Source of the DNA: an uncultured bacterium
Lineage (GTDB): Bacteria > Planctomycetota > UBA1135 > GCA-002686595
Direction of reading: 5' to 3'
DNA length: 64,000 nt
Assembly (NCBI GenBank): GCA_937905825.1
Contig: CALCXM010000081.1
Span: 124,001 to 188,000 of the forward strand
The notes below the pieces were generated by a model. It was given only the letters and a program-made list of their open reading frames with translations. It ran no database searches and had not been told where the DNA came from. Made by a program: the position numbers and the translations under genes. Position 1 is the stretch's first letter, and the number at the start of each line of letters is the position of its first letter. Shown here piece after piece: positions 1 to 8,575 of the stretch.

Positions 1-110
1 CGACCGTGCGTCCGATCCAAGCGATCCGCGCGCACGCTCCCTTCTAGGAGATTCGCCTGACTGGTCCGGGAGGTCGCTACCCCCACCCACCTGGACCCTT
101 AGTTCCGTTG

Positions 111-131
111 GCTCGTGCCCCCCCCACGAGC
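111..131 (+). terminator. Possible terminator hairpin left of ispG
   Basis: GCTCGTG (111-117) and CACGAGC (125-131) form a perfect 7-bp stem around a C-rich loop. A T-rich stretch (TTATTCTTTT) follows about 10 nt later on the plus strand. It could end a plus-strand gene lying left of the window, or act as a convergent terminator for ispG. No coding sequence can be assigned to 1-175; short frames close at about 47 and 60, so the tail of an upstream gene may be present. Confidence 0.35.
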
Positions 132-175
132 TGGCGGAATTATTCTTTTGGCGGACCCCTACTATGACCCGGACT

Positions 176-1306
176 CTAGGCGCGGCTCGCCAGGACCGCG
201 GCGATCTCCTCTTGCAGTCGAGGAAGGATTTCATCGTAGGTGTAGGAGCCGACTTCCTGTGGCCCGCGCTTTAGGTTGACGCGCTTCGCTCCACACCACA
301 AACCAATGTCGGCGTCGTCTGTTTCGCCCGGGCCGTTGACCCGACAGCCCATGACAGCAATGGTCAGATTTTCGTCCTGGTGCGCTTCCGTGGCACGCTT
401 GACCTCTTGGGCGAGATCGACAAAGCGTTCGTTCTCGACCCGCGAACAGGACGGACAGGCGATGATGTTGAGCCCCTCGAAGAAGTTTGGGGGGACCGAG
501 CGGAAGCGTCCGGCGTTGATGTCATCGATCAGTCCCAGGCCTACCTCGATCTCCATGCCCTTGTCGGCGAAGGGCACCGTCAAAGAAACTCGCAAGGTGT
601 CTCCGATGCCCCGGGAGAGCAGTTGCTCGAAGGCGATGCGGGTTTTGATGATGCCATCCGGAGGCATCCCAGCTTCTGTCACGCCGAGGTGGATCGGCAC
701 GTCCGGGCGCGCTGCTGCAAAACGGGTGTTGGCCTCAATCACCAGCCGTGGATCGGAGTCCTTGATGGAGACCAAGTAGTTGACGAACTGGAGTTCATCG
801 AGCATGGCGCAATGATCGATGGCGCATTGCACGATCGCTCCCGTGTGGTCCTCTCCAAAGCGCTCTTTGTACTCCGGAGCGATGGAGCCTGCGTTGACAC
901 CGATCCGAATGGCGCAGCCGTGCTCGCGTGCGCAGTCGACGATGAAGGCGACCTTCTCCCGAACGCTCAGCGACTTCTCATGGTGATGCAGGTGCCCGGG
1001 GTTGTAGCGAATCTTGTCCACCAGGGGAGCCACGTCCGCGGCCAGTCGGTAGTTCTCCTGCAAGTCCACGGAGATCAAGGCGTCCGTCTCCGAACGAAGG
1101 ATCCGAAGGGCTTCCACGTCTGCCTTGGTGTCGACCGCGATGCGAATCAAGGCGGCGCCAGCTGCTTCCAGGATGCGGATCTGTTCGCGGGTCGCCTTTA
1201 GATCCGAAGTCGGGGTGGCCGCCATGCTCTGCACTGCAATGGGGGCGTTGCCGCCGATGGGAAGATCACGAATGTAGATCTGACGTGTTGTTCTGGGGGG
1301 GATCAC
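176..1306 (-). CDS. ispG: 4-hydroxy-3-methylbut-2-enyl diphosphate synthase IspG
   Basis: IspG (GcpE) is the [4Fe-4S] enzyme that reduces 2-C-methyl-erythritol 2,4-cyclodiphosphate to HMBPP in the MEP isoprenoid pathway. The product is about 376 residues, the size of the short bacterial form. The N-terminal TIM-barrel part contains VQSMAATPTSD and IRYNPGH, and the C-terminal cluster-binding part has the cysteine motifs CPSCSR and MGCRVNGPGE. The frame stays open a further 107 residues upstream, but that stretch is Pro/Arg-rich and unlike the family. The GTG at 1306 is preceded by GAGG at 8 nt and is preferred. The gene is divergent from the FAD oxidoreductase. The function is well supported; the start is inferred. 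Confidence 0.95.
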   Translation of the reverse strand: MIPPRTTRQIYIRDLPIGGNAPIAVQSMAATPTSDLKATREQIRILEAAGAALIRIAVDTKADVEALRILRSETDALISVDLQENYRLAADVAPLVDKIRYNPGHLHHHEKSLSVREKVAFIVDCAREHGCAIRIGVNAGSIAPEYKERFGEDHTGAIVQCAIDHCAMLDELQFVNYLVSIKDSDPRLVIEANTRFAAARPDVPIHLGVTEAGMPPDGIIKTRIAFEQLLSRGIGDTLRVSLTVPFADKGMEIEVGLGLIDDINAGRFRSVPPNFFEGLNIIACPSCSRVENERFVDLAQEVKRATEAHQDENLTIAVMGCRVNGPGETDDADIGLWCGAKRVNLKRGPQEVGSYTYDEILPRLQEEIAAVLASRA

Positions 1307-1520
1307 CGGTTGAACCTCGTTTGAAAGTTCCTGGATTCTGACCCGCGCGGGGAAGCGCGGTCGTGACAAGTCTGGCTCTAAAGAGGGCGTTGGGAGGGAC
1401 GCCTTTCCGGCGCAGATGGTACCGGGCGGCGACTCTCCCAAGCGGCCCTTCGGAGCAGAAACCTGCAGCGCCGGGGGATTCCCCGCGCAGGAGCGAGCAA
1501 TGGCCATGCGTGCTACACTT

Positions 1521-1541
1521 GGGCCTCTTAGGCCCTTTCTT
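1521..1541 (+). terminator. GGGCCT/AGGCCC hairpin with T-rich tail before the FAD oxidoreductase
   Basis: GGGCCT (1521-1526), CTT, AGGCCC (1530-1535), then TTTCTT resembles a small intrinsic terminator. It lies 37 nt before the start of the FAD oxidoreductase rather than after a gene, so an attenuator or a boundary element are both possible. A nearly identical palindrome precedes fliD at 30849. The rest of the 1307-1577 divergent intergenic region shows no gene. Confidence 0.35.
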
Positions 1542-1577
1542 GGGGCCTGTGGAACACGGCCACTGGGAGGTGAGCGC

Positions 1578-2876
1578 ATGAGAGCGAAGACTGTGATCAT
1601 TGGGGGGGGAGCTGTTGGGCTCTCCATCGCCCTTCATTCCGCACGACGTGCCGACGCCCTGAAGGACCCCGTCATGTTGCTCGAGAGCGGTGACATCGGG
1701 TCTGGGCCGGCGGCCCGATCCGGCGCGGTGCTCCACCAGTTTCACGGGTCTCTCAACACGGCGGGGATGGCGCGCGACTCGCTCCGCTACTACCAAGGGA
1801 TCCAAAGCAGGACAGGACGTTCCCTCGGTTTCGTTCAGACGGGTGTCTTGACCTTGGCCAAGAGCCGCACGCCGCAACACTTGGAAAAGCTCAAGAAGCT
1901 GGTCCAGCTCCACGACTCTATGGGAATCGAAGTCCGCTGTTTGGATGCGAGCGCGATGCGTACGTTGGTGCCCGGGTTGACGGTTTCGGACGACGCGATC
2001 GGCGCATGGGAACCAACTGCTGGTTGCTTGGATGCGCACTTGTCCATTGAGGCCCTGTGTACCCTTGCCCGCAACCGCGGCGCCATTGTTCGAGCGCGAA
2101 CGCCAGTCCAGCGCATCGTGATTGAAGAGGGGCGTGTCACCGGCGTCGAAACAGTGAACGGTCGGATCACCTGTGACCAAGTTGTCATTGCAGCCGGGCC
2201 TTGGAGCGGGCGACTCTTGAAGCCCTTGGGAATCAAGCTGCCGCTGCAAGGCGTTCGAGCAGAGCATGGCTTCATCGGCAGTACGGACCACGCTACTGTC
2301 TCGACGCGCGAAGGCGGGGCGTACGCGCATGCCGGTCCCGAAGATTCCGGCGCCACTGGGTTCTACAGCGACAGCTTGCGGGCGGGCAACACCTTTGAAG
2401 ATGAGGTTGACGACCACTTTGACCAGGACAGCACTCCCCTGCGCGCGAACCATCCAGTCTTGATCGATCCGGAGCAAGGCTTCTATGTGCGTTGCGATCC
2501 ACTGCACTCTCGCGCGCTGATCGGGCGCCGGGGCCGTGCGGGATTCTTGGACATTGAGGACCCGGACAAGTTCCAGGACCGAGTGGGGGAGGACTTCACC
2601 GCATGGGCCCGAGTCTGCTTGGAGGCGCGCCTGCCGATTTATGCCGACGTCCATGACGTGGGTGCGGAGTCCGGGATGTTCACCATGACTCCCGACAATC
2701 AACCACTCTTAGGCGCCGTCGCTTCCGTGCCAGGGATGTACGTGGCCTGTGCCTTCTCGGGGCATAGCTTCACCCTGGCTCCCTCCGTGGGAGAAGGCAT
2801 GGCGCAAATGCTGAACGGGGAGCCGGTCAGCGCTTTCGATACAGAGGTCTTCTCGCCGCAGCGTTACCTGAACTAG
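1578..2876 (+). CDS. FAD-dependent oxidoreductase, DAO/sarcosine oxidase-beta-like
   Basis: A 432-residue member of the D-amino-acid oxidase superfamily. It starts with the FAD dinucleotide-binding motif VIIGGGAVGLS at residues 6-16 and ends with a typical C-terminal FAD motif region (TPDNQPLLGAV, then GMYVACAFSGHSF). The family oxidises secondary or primary amines such as sarcosine, glycine or dimethylglycine; the substrate cannot be read from the sequence. The start at 1578 has GGGAGG 7 nt upstream and gives an N-terminus that begins at the Rossmann fold. The last 4 nt overlap the stop of fliN on the other strand, so the two genes are tail to tail with no room for a terminator between them. 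Confidence 0.85.
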   Translation: MRAKTVIIGGGAVGLSIALHSARRADALKDPVMLLESGDIGSGPAARSGAVLHQFHGSLNTAGMARDSLRYYQGIQSRTGRSLGFVQTGVLTLAKSRTPQHLEKLKKLVQLHDSMGIEVRCLDASAMRTLVPGLTVSDDAIGAWEPTAGCLDAHLSIEALCTLARNRGAIVRARTPVQRIVIEEGRVTGVETVNGRITCDQVVIAAGPWSGRLLKPLGIKLPLQGVRAEHGFIGSTDHATVSTREGGAYAHAGPEDSGATGFYSDSLRAGNTFEDEVDDHFDQDSTPLRANHPVLIDPEQGFYVRCDPLHSRALIGRRGRAGFLDIEDPDKFQDRVGEDFTAWARVCLEARLPIYADVHDVGAESGMFTMTPDNQPLLGAVASVPGMYVACAFSGHSFTLAPSVGEGMAQMLNGEPVSAFDTEVFSPQRYLN

Positions 2877-3256
2877 TTGGCCTTCTTCGAGTGTCCGCCG
2901 TCCGAAATCTCACTGATGCGGACGGCGTACTTGTTGTCGATGGTCACGACTTCACCGCGGGCCACGAGCTTGCCGTTGACAAAGACGTCCGCGGGTTCGT
3001 GGGCGTCCCGGTCGAGGATGACGAGGGAGCCTGGACCAAGGGCGACCAACTGGGATAGAGTCATCTGGGTTTGACCGATGCGCACGGTGAGTTGCACCGG
3101 GACGCCGAGCACACCGTCCAAACCAATCGGATGCCCGTTGGCTTGGGTCTCACCGAGGTCGGGGAGCTCGTTGGCTTGAACTGCCACAGCTTCCGTCGCT
3201 TTGTCGATGGCCGCTTCCAGGCCTTCGGTGGTCTCTTGTTTGGTTTCGTCGCTCAT
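2873..3256 (-). CDS. fliN: Flagellar motor switch protein FliN
   Basis: FliN is the C-ring component that binds FliM and FliH and helps switching and export. The product is 127 residues with a variable acidic N-terminus and a SpoA domain from about residue 45, showing VPVQLTVRIGQTQMTLSQL, LGPGSLVILDRDAHEPADVFVNG and LVARGEVVTIDNKYAVRI, all characteristic of FliN. It is the last gene of the long minus-strand flagellar run, 9 nt after fliM. Its stop overlaps that of the convergent FAD oxidoreductase. This is a short, single-domain FliN, not a FliY fusion. Confidence 0.95.
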   Translation of the reverse strand: MSDETKQETTEGLEAAIDKATEAVAVQANELPDLGETQANGHPIGLDGVLGVPVQLTVRIGQTQMTLSQLVALGPGSLVILDRDAHEPADVFVNGKLVARGEVVTIDNKYAVRISEISDGGHSKKAN

Positions 3257-3265
3257 GTCTCGGAC

Positions 3266-4165
3266 CTATTTGCGGAGAGTTGTTAGCTCTTTAAGGATGA
3301 TTGATGTGGTGCCGTTGTGTTGACCCCAATAGGCCGTTCCAGCCACGTCGCCTTCGACACGAACCAGAACGCTGCTGCCCACGGGGACATCTAGGGGGAT
3401 GACGTCGCCGACCTCGATCTGCATCAGGTCGGGCAGAGACACGTCGACAGACGCGAGTTCCGCACTCAGCTGAACCGTGACGTAGTCGAGGTGACTCGGC
3501 AGTTGAGCGAGCTGCGCCGGCTTCGCGTGCACTTCGGGCAGGATCCCTGGCAAGTAGAACTTGAGAGTGGTGGAGCCTGCGGAACTCTCCAAGTCGATGT
3601 GGACGAAGAGACGTTGCAGGTCCACGCCACTGCCGGCGTTGTGTTGCGTCAGGAAGTCACGGACGGTTTGTGTGTAGTCGGTTGTGATCAGTTTTAGACC
3701 GAGCAGTTCGCCGAGGTGGTCGGTGAAGACCCCCAGCATGTCGGTCATCAGACCTTGCTCCATCGGAGACAAGGGGCGCTCTTCAAGGTCGTCAGGAATC
3801 TCCGATCCCAAGGCGATGATCGAAGCACGCAGGGCAGAATCGGTGTCCCAAACGATCCAGCCTTGGGCACCGTCCACCTCGAACGTCAGGATCGAGATCG
3901 GATCGGTGAACTCGTCGAACAGGCCGACTGCAGTGGCCTCGCCGACTCCGGACATTGACAACGTGCACTCGCCCCGCAACCAAATCGACAAATCTCCTTC
4001 CATGGCCGGAAGGGCTTGACTGATCGCCGTCCCGAGGGACTGCTGCTGGGACGCGGAGAGTCGTCTTGGTTGACGAAAGTCGCGAACCGCAACGGTCGCC
4101 GCGGACGGCGATGGATCTGGACCCACCAGGGCCTCGATCTCTTCGTTACTGACGTTCTCGGGCAC
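3266..4165 (-). CDS. fliM: Flagellar motor switch protein FliM
   Basis: FliM forms the middle of the C-ring and binds phosphorylated CheY. The 299-residue product begins with VSNEEIEALVG, resembling the N-terminal CheY-binding peptide (SQxEIDALL) of known FliM proteins. A CheC-like middle domain follows, and a C-terminal SpoA domain (LMQIEVGDVIPLDVPVGSSV) starts near residue 245. The middle domain is rather divergent from proteobacterial FliM. The gene lies between fliL and fliN, the usual order. A retained N-terminal peptide suggests chemotactic control of the motor, although no che genes are in the window. Confidence 0.92.
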   Translation of the reverse strand: MPENVSNEEIEALVGPDPSPSAATVAVRDFRQPRRLSASQQQSLGTAISQALPAMEGDLSIWLRGECTLSMSGVGEATAVGLFDEFTDPISILTFEVDGAQGWIVWDTDSALRASIIALGSEIPDDLEERPLSPMEQGLMTDMLGVFTDHLGELLGLKLITTDYTQTVRDFLTQHNAGSGVDLQRLFVHIDLESSAGSTTLKFYLPGILPEVHAKPAQLAQLPSHLDYVTVQLSAELASVDVSLPDLMQIEVGDVIPLDVPVGSSVLVRVEGDVAGTAYWGQHNGTTSIILKELTTLRK

Positions 4166-4186
4166 TTGTTTGGACCTAGACGGGAA

Positions 4187-4960
4187 TCACTGAACCATCA
4201 AATCCACGGGGATGACTTGGACGGTGCGACCGCGCACTCCAATTTTGACTTCGCCTTCGAAGCCCTTGTTGAGCATGCTCGCGTCGATAAACAAGACGCC
4301 GCCCTCTGCGGTGATCAGACGGACGTCTTCGTCTCCCTTCTCGAAGCTCGCTTTGGGGCCCTCATCGACCCACATCTCCATGGGCTCTTGGGTAACGTGC
4401 AGAATGTGGTCCGCGAAGTGGCCCCGGAAGCTTGACCTCGAACTGGAAAGACCGGGACGCAGCCCGGACTCCTCATCGTGATCCCAGGGAAGTGCTGTGT
4501 CGCCCACGTGGACGGGGAAGAGCACCGGGTCGATGTTGTCCCGCAGCTCTTCCATGAATGCTGTGTTCCCGATGCTCCCTTCGTAGAGCTCCTCCGGGTT
4601 CTTGCGTGAGGCCACGGCACCGACCGTGGAGCGCAAGGCGCCCGGGTAAAGGGGGTCTGTGATCCGGAGGCTAAGGTACAGGGGATCGTAGGCCAGGTAG
4701 CTGACCTGCGGGTGCATCTGCAGGAAGCGCGTGCGGTCGGCGCCCGCGAGGTTGCAGCTAATTGGCTCATCGAAGAGCACTTGAGCGAAGGGCCCGACCA
4801 TGCGCGGGTTCTCGTACTTCTTCGGAATGGCCATGACGGCAGCCAGGATCCCTGCAGCAACCACGCTGAGGACTCCACCACCGATCAACAGCTTCGCCTT
4901 CCCCTTGCCGGGGGTTTCCTCGCCTTCAGCGGCGTCGACTTCTTTCTTTTCTTCAGCCAT
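4187..4960 (-). CDS. fliL: FliL-like flagellar basal-body-associated membrane protein
   Basis: The 257-residue protein has a Lys/Glu-rich cytoplasmic N-terminus, one membrane segment at about residues 23-45 (LLIGGGVLSVVAAGILAAVM) and a long periplasmic domain. Its place between motB and fliM, and the topology, match FliL, the stomatin-like protein around stator units. It is longer than typical FliL (about 150-180 residues) and sequence similarity is weak, so the family call rests largely on position and topology. The C-terminal part ending VKIGVRGRTVQVIPVDLMVQ could correspond to the FliL core. No clear ribosome-binding site precedes the ATG. Confidence 0.6.
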   Translation of the reverse strand: MAEEKKEVDAAEGEETPGKGKAKLLIGGGVLSVVAAGILAAVMAIPKKYENPRMVGPFAQVLFDEPISCNLAGADRTRFLQMHPQVSYLAYDPLYLSLRITDPLYPGALRSTVGAVASRKNPEELYEGSIGNTAFMEELRDNIDPVLFPVHVGDTALPWDHDEESGLRPGLSSSRSSFRGHFADHILHVTQEPMEMWVDEGPKASFEKGDEDVRLITAEGGVLFIDASMLNKGFEGEVKIGVRGRTVQVIPVDLMVQ

Positions 4961-4970
4961 AGCGGGGGTT

Positions 4971-5000
4971 TTATCGGCACTTATTTGCCTGGGGTGATCA
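4971..5000 (-). promoter_or_regulatory. Possible sigma28-like -10 box before fliL
   Basis: On the minus strand GCCGATAA (4978-4971) is an exact match to the sigma28 -10 consensus, with TGATCA 16 nt upstream (4995-5000). The same arrangement occurs before motA. The box lies only 10 nt before the fliL ATG, so a transcript would be nearly leaderless, and no standard TAAA -35 is present. Weak by itself. Confidence 0.25.
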
Positions 5001-5664
5001 GTCGAATATCAGCAGATCGGTTGGTTTGCCCAGCACTGGGAAGCTCCACCAGCCAGGCCCGAGCCTGAATCCGGTCCGCGGGGACCCCGAATTCTTGGAT
5101 GAGGTACTTCCGGACTGCCTCTGCGCGGGCCGAGGCCAGTTGGTGGTCGTCCTGGAAGGGTCCAGAGCTCGCATCGCTCGCGTGTCCCTCCACCAGCAAC
5201 ATTTGCCGGTGTTTGGGCTGCAGGGAGGGGGCGAGCATCTTGAGGTAGGGCAGGGCCGCCGCTGGAATTTCGGCGGAGCCGAGCTCGAACTGCACCACTC
5301 CGGGGTAGGTCAGTTCGCTGTGGGGCTTGAGGGCATCCAGTAGCTGGGTCCGGATCAGTTCGAGATTCGAGGCGTCCTTGGCGGTCGTCTGAAGTTCAGG
5401 ATCCCCATCCTGAGGGACATTGAACTTGCGCCGGACGTGCTTGAAGACGGCGTCCTTCTTCTCGCCGGACATAATGCCGGGCATGCCGTGGGACTCGACG
5501 GCGATGATGAAAGAGCCCACACCCGCCGCTACCAGTCCGTTTTGGCGTTCCTTGGCCATCGAAACCAGCAGGATGAAGAAGGTCAGGATCAGGGTCATCA
5601 TGTCGCAGAACGACACCATGTAGGCCGGCGGCGCCGGTTTCGGATCTGGCTTGAAGTCACCCAT
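4981..5664 (-). CDS. Second MotB-like stator protein, divergent
   Basis: The 227-residue protein has the MotB layout: a short N-terminus, one membrane helix with the proton- or sodium-carrying aspartate (D21 in VSFCDMMTLILTFFILLV), a linker, and an OmpA-like peptidoglycan-binding domain from about residue 125. The OmpA domain is off consensus: VEGHASDASSGPF and NRSADIRL replace the usual GHTD...N and NRRVE patterns. It overlaps the upstream motB by 8 nt and is followed by fliL. It probably forms part of the same stator or an alternative one. Calling it a motor protein is well supported; its distinct role is unknown. Confidence 0.85.
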   Translation of the reverse strand: MGDFKPDPKPAPPAYMVSFCDMMTLILTFFILLVSMAKERQNGLVAAGVGSFIIAVESHGMPGIMSGEKKDAVFKHVRRKFNVPQDGDPELQTTAKDASNLELIRTQLLDALKPHSELTYPGVVQFELGSAEIPAAALPYLKMLAPSLQPKHRQMLLVEGHASDASSGPFQDDHQLASARAEAVRKYLIQEFGVPADRIQARAWLVELPSAGQTNRSADIRLITPGK

Positions 5665-6430
5665 TGGACGGATCCTTCTGCTTCAGCGCCGCTGCGCGGG
5701 CTTCACTGTTGGACATGATCCGCAACTCGACTCGCCGATTGCGCTGGCGGCCATCCGCCGTCTCGTTGGAGTTGGGGCTCGTGGGGTAGGCCGTGCCCAT
5801 TGCCGAGATCTGCAGCTGCAGGGGATTCAAATCGCTGTTGGCGAGCATGACTTCAGCCACGGCCTTGCATTGAGCCACGCACAGGGCCTCGGCAGTCGCG
5901 TACTTGCGCGTTGGTTGGAACCCAGTGTCGGTGTGACCTTCGATGACCACGATGTGGGGGTAGTGCTGTAGGGTTCGGGCCAGCTCAGCGACGGATTTCT
6001 GCAGGAACGGAGAGAGCTCAACCGAGCCTGGCTTGAAGCAGGCGCGCTCGTCGTACTTCAGCAAGATCCCGTCCTTCATGGCGGACAGATTCACCTCCTT
6101 GTGCTGCTCGGTGGCCTTCATGCCCTTGTCGCTGACGCTATCAAGCAGCTCTTCCGTGGGCCGCGAATGGGGCAATTGCGCCCCGCGCGTGGCATCCATG
6201 GCATTCATCGTGTCGTAGATGGGAGGGGGCGTGGCCGACTCCCCGCCCGTGTCTTGCAAGACTCCCGTGGTGCCTATGATGTTGCCTTTCACTTGGAAGG
6301 CCTCGTTCTCTTCCATGCTGCTGAAGGTCAACAGCAAGATGAAGAAGGTCACGAGCAACGAGATCATGTCCGCAAAGGTGACGATCCAGTCTGGGGCTCC
6401 GGCGGGCGGATCATCTTCTACTTGACCCAT
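5657..6430 (-). CDS. motB: Flagellar motor stator protein MotB
   Basis: A 257-residue MotB. WIVTFADMISLLVTFFILLL carries the conserved membrane aspartate D21. A plug/linker region follows, then a C-terminal OmpA-like domain with VVIEGHTDTGF and QRNRRVELRI, the canonical peptidoglycan-binding signatures. MotB pairs with MotA as the ion channel that drives rotation and anchors the stator to the cell wall. It lies 19 nt after motA and overlaps the second motB-like gene by 8 nt, indicating translational coupling of the two. The OmpA domain is closer to consensus than that of its neighbour. Confidence 0.93.
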   Translation of the reverse strand: MGQVEDDPPAGAPDWIVTFADMISLLVTFFILLLTFSSMEENEAFQVKGNIIGTTGVLQDTGGESATPPPIYDTMNAMDATRGAQLPHSRPTEELLDSVSDKGMKATEQHKEVNLSAMKDGILLKYDERACFKPGSVELSPFLQKSVAELARTLQHYPHIVVIEGHTDTGFQPTRKYATAEALCVAQCKAVAEVMLANSDLNPLQLQISAMGTAYPTSPNSNETADGRQRNRRVELRIMSNSEARAAALKQKDPSNG

Positions 6431-6449
6431 GACGCAAACTCCCGGGCCC

Positions 6450-7217
6450 TTAGGCCTCGACTAGATCGCGGCCGCTTGGCGGCAGGAAGCCTTTGAGCTT
6501 CTCCTTGATGAGCGCGGGCTTCTCGCCAGATTGAATGGCGACGATGCCCTCGATCATCAGGTCGCGCAGCAATCCCTCGCTACCGGCCAAGACCTCGAGC
6601 TTGCCCGCCACCGGGAGGAAGACCATGTTGGCAAGCACAGCGCCGTAAAGAGTCGTGAGCAGCGCCGTGGCCATTCCCTGACCAATGCTCGACGGGTCCG
6701 ACAGGTTCTGGAGCATCTGCACCAAACCCACCAGGGTTCCGATCATTCCGAAGGCGGGAGCGAAGGCGCCCATCTGGTCCATGACCTTCTTGCCCGTTCC
6801 GTGGCGTTGGCGTTGCCAATCCGCTTCGAGAGTCATGATGTCGCGCACGGTATCCGCACCAAAACCATCGATGACGAGCTGGATGCCCTTGGAGAAGAAG
6901 GTGTCCTCAACCTCCTCGAGCTTGCTTTCCAAAGCGAGCAAGCCTTCCTTACGAGCCAGGTTGGCGTACTCAACAATGCGCTCGATCTCTTCCGCGGGCT
7001 TGGGCATCGGCCGCAGCGCCGTGACCATCATGATCTTGACGATGGACTTCACATCATCCAGCGTGAAGCAGATCAACGTCACCCCAAGCGTTCCCCCGAA
7101 CACGATTACGAGGGACGGGATGTGGATGAAAATGGCGATTCCACCAGGCCCGGTGGCCATGGAGAACAGCACCAGGCCGAAGGCCAGGATGACGCCAATA
7201 ATCGTTGCAATATCCAT
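6450..7217 (-). CDS. motA: Flagellar motor stator protein MotA
   Basis: A 255-residue MotA/PomA. Four membrane segments are visible: two near the N-terminus (residues 5-25 and 33-52) and two around residues 150-200. The conserved cytoplasmic loop carries charged residues that contact FliG. The GMIGTLVGLV and MATALLTTLYGAV segments are typical of the pore-lining TM3 and TM4 and look more PomA-like. A single motA serves two motB-like genes. A 122-nt gap separates it from the MotE-like gene upstream, and that gap contains a sigma28-like site. Confidence 0.95.
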   Translation of the reverse strand: MDIATIIGVILAFGLVLFSMATGPGGIAIFIHIPSLVIVFGGTLGVTLICFTLDDVKSIVKIMMVTALRPMPKPAEEIERIVEYANLARKEGLLALESKLEEVEDTFFSKGIQLVIDGFGADTVRDIMTLEADWQRQRHGTGKKVMDQMGAFAPAFGMIGTLVGLVQMLQNLSDPSSIGQGMATALLTTLYGAVLANMVFLPVAGKLEVLAGSEGLLRDLMIEGIVAIQSGEKPALIKEKLKGFLPPSGRDLVEA

Positions 7218-7261
7218 AGGTGGGCGCGCTCTGCCGGGAAAGCAGGGAGGGGACTCGTTTC

Positions 7262-7292
7262 TTATCGGCCACTTGGGGGGGTGGCTTGATCA
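7262..7292 (-). promoter_or_regulatory. Possible sigma28-type promoter for motA-motB
   Basis: In the 122-nt gap before motA, the minus strand reads TGATCA (7287-7292), 17 nt, GCCGATAA (7269-7262). The -10 part matches the sigma28 consensus exactly; the -35 part does not match TAAA. The site would start transcription about 40 nt before the motA ATG. This would let motor genes be boosted late, as in other flagellar hierarchies. Inference from sequence only. Confidence 0.45.
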
Positions 7293-7339
7293 GATAGGCA
7301 GGGCACTCGACCTGGGGCGGAAGAGTGCGCTGACTAGGG

Positions 7340-8062
7340 TTACTCGTCCTGCGGGGAGGCCTGGCGATAGGCGTCCATGTACTTTTTTCTGTTCTCGGTG
7401 GGCTGAACCGCGCGCAGGATCTCTCCGGCAATCTTGGGGTCCAGTTCCTGGAGAATCAGGGCTGCATCCTCGGGCTCCTCGTCCACGAGCATCAGGGCGG
7501 ATGCCTGCGAAGTGCTGCCTTTGTAGACCTCAGCCAGCTTGCGCCAGCCCTGCCTTTCGCGCTCCTTGTTCACGTTTTCCGTGTACTCCAGCTCAGCAAA
7601 GCGCAGTTCGATCTTGCCCTCCATCTCTTCCAGTTTGGTGCGCCGGTCAGCGAGCTCCGCCTGGCGTTCCCGGAGGGCGTTGTCGAACTCATCGAGTTCT
7701 AGGGCGCGCGAATCCATGGCTTGGCGCTCGATGGATTGCTCGCGCAGGTTCTTCTTCAGCTCATTCTCGAGCTTGCGAAGGTCCGAGGCTTTGAAGGGCG
7801 ACTCCATCATGAAAGCGCCTAGCAGGCCCACATTGGAGTCCATGAGATCGGCACCGACGCGTTTTTCGCGCTTCAGGTCCTCGGTAGCGACCTCTGGGTC
7901 CGTCTCTGTCGCGGGGGCTTTCTCAGGCGGGTCCACAAACATGCTGAGGACCGGCACTTCGTGCAGGGGGGCGCCGGAGATGAGGGCGATGCCGATGTAG
8001 GTGCCCATGAAGAGGGCCAATCCACCGACGCCAAAGAGAGAGTACTTTACGATCTTGTTCAT
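7340..8062 (-). CDS. MotE-like / MgtE N-domain flagellar protein
   Basis: The 240-residue protein has an N-terminal membrane helix (residues 8-30), a long charged coiled coil (about 70-175) and a C-terminal segment (QASALMLVDEEPEDAALILQ, then PKIAGEILRAV) resembling the MgtE intracellular N domain, a fold related to the FliG middle domain. Proteins of this design occur next to fliJ and motA; MotE is a periplasmic chaperone for stator assembly in alphaproteobacteria. The position between fliJ and motA supports a flagellar role. The exact orthology is not certain. Confidence 0.65.
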   Translation of the reverse strand: MNKIVKYSLFGVGGLALFMGTYIGIALISGAPLHEVPVLSMFVDPPEKAPATETDPEVATEDLKREKRVGADLMDSNVGLLGAFMMESPFKASDLRKLENELKKNLREQSIERQAMDSRALELDEFDNALRERQAELADRRTKLEEMEGKIELRFAELEYTENVNKERERQGWRKLAEVYKGSTSQASALMLVDEEPEDAALILQELDPKIAGEILRAVQPTENRKKYMDAYRQASPQDE

Positions 8063-8104
8063 TGTTTCGCTCCGGAGCCCGGGGCTCCTAAGCAGTGGAT
8101 CGGG

Positions 8105-8575
8105 TTATCGACGCTCTTCCGTAAGCGGAAAATTGTTCCTGCGTGCCCGTTCCATGGCAACTTCATCACTTTGCTTGGCTTCTTCCCGTTCTCGCTCAAC
8201 ACGGAAGCTGTCCCGGGCTTTTTTTTCCAGGCGCTTGAGGCCCTCGACCTCGGTTCTGACCTTCTGCCAGGGAACTCTCAGCCTGTCGGCATCAATCCGA
8301 GCGACTCGGGTTTGGCGTCCCTGGGCGGCCAGCTGCTTGTCCATGAAGCCGATCGCTTGGCGCGCCTGCAGGATGTGTTGGGGATTCAGTTGGGGAGCAG
8401 CCTGGGCGAGCCCCAGCTCAGCAATCGCTTGGGCGATGGCGTTCCCGAGTTCTTGTTCGCGGGCCAAGGAGCGCCGCACGACCATTTCAGCGCCTTGCCA
8501 CTGGGCGCGTGCGATCTCTTCCTGAACGGTGCGCACTCGAGAAAGGCGCGCGAGCTTGTACTCGAACTTCTTCAC
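8105..8575 (-). CDS. fliJ: Flagellar export protein FliJ
   Basis: A 156-residue, almost wholly helical, charged protein starting KKFEYKLARLSRVRTVQEE, the typical FliJ opening (F-x-L-x-x-L-L-x-x-R). FliJ is the stalk-like subunit of the export ATPase complex that links FliI to FlhA. The start overlaps the fliI stop by 4 nt (ATGA type), so translation is coupled. FliJ proteins share little sequence; the call rests on the N-terminal pattern, length, helical content and position immediately after fliI. Confidence 0.85.
   Translation of the reverse strand: MKKFEYKLARLSRVRTVQEEIARAQWQGAEMVVRRSLAREQELGNAIAQAIAELGLAQAAPQLNPQHILQARQAIGFMDKQLAAQGRQTRVARIDADRLRVPWQKVRTEVEGLKRLEKKARDSFRVEREREEAKQSDEVAMERARRNNFPLTEERR

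Noticed and set aside
1307-1627. N-terminal 107-residue extension of IspG
   Set aside because: Unlike any IspG; GTG 1306 has a proper ribosome-binding site and gives the normal length.
1266-2702. 478-codon open frame on the minus strand opposite the FAD oxidoreductase
   Set aside because: Overlaps almost all of a well-supported gene and has no protein-like features.
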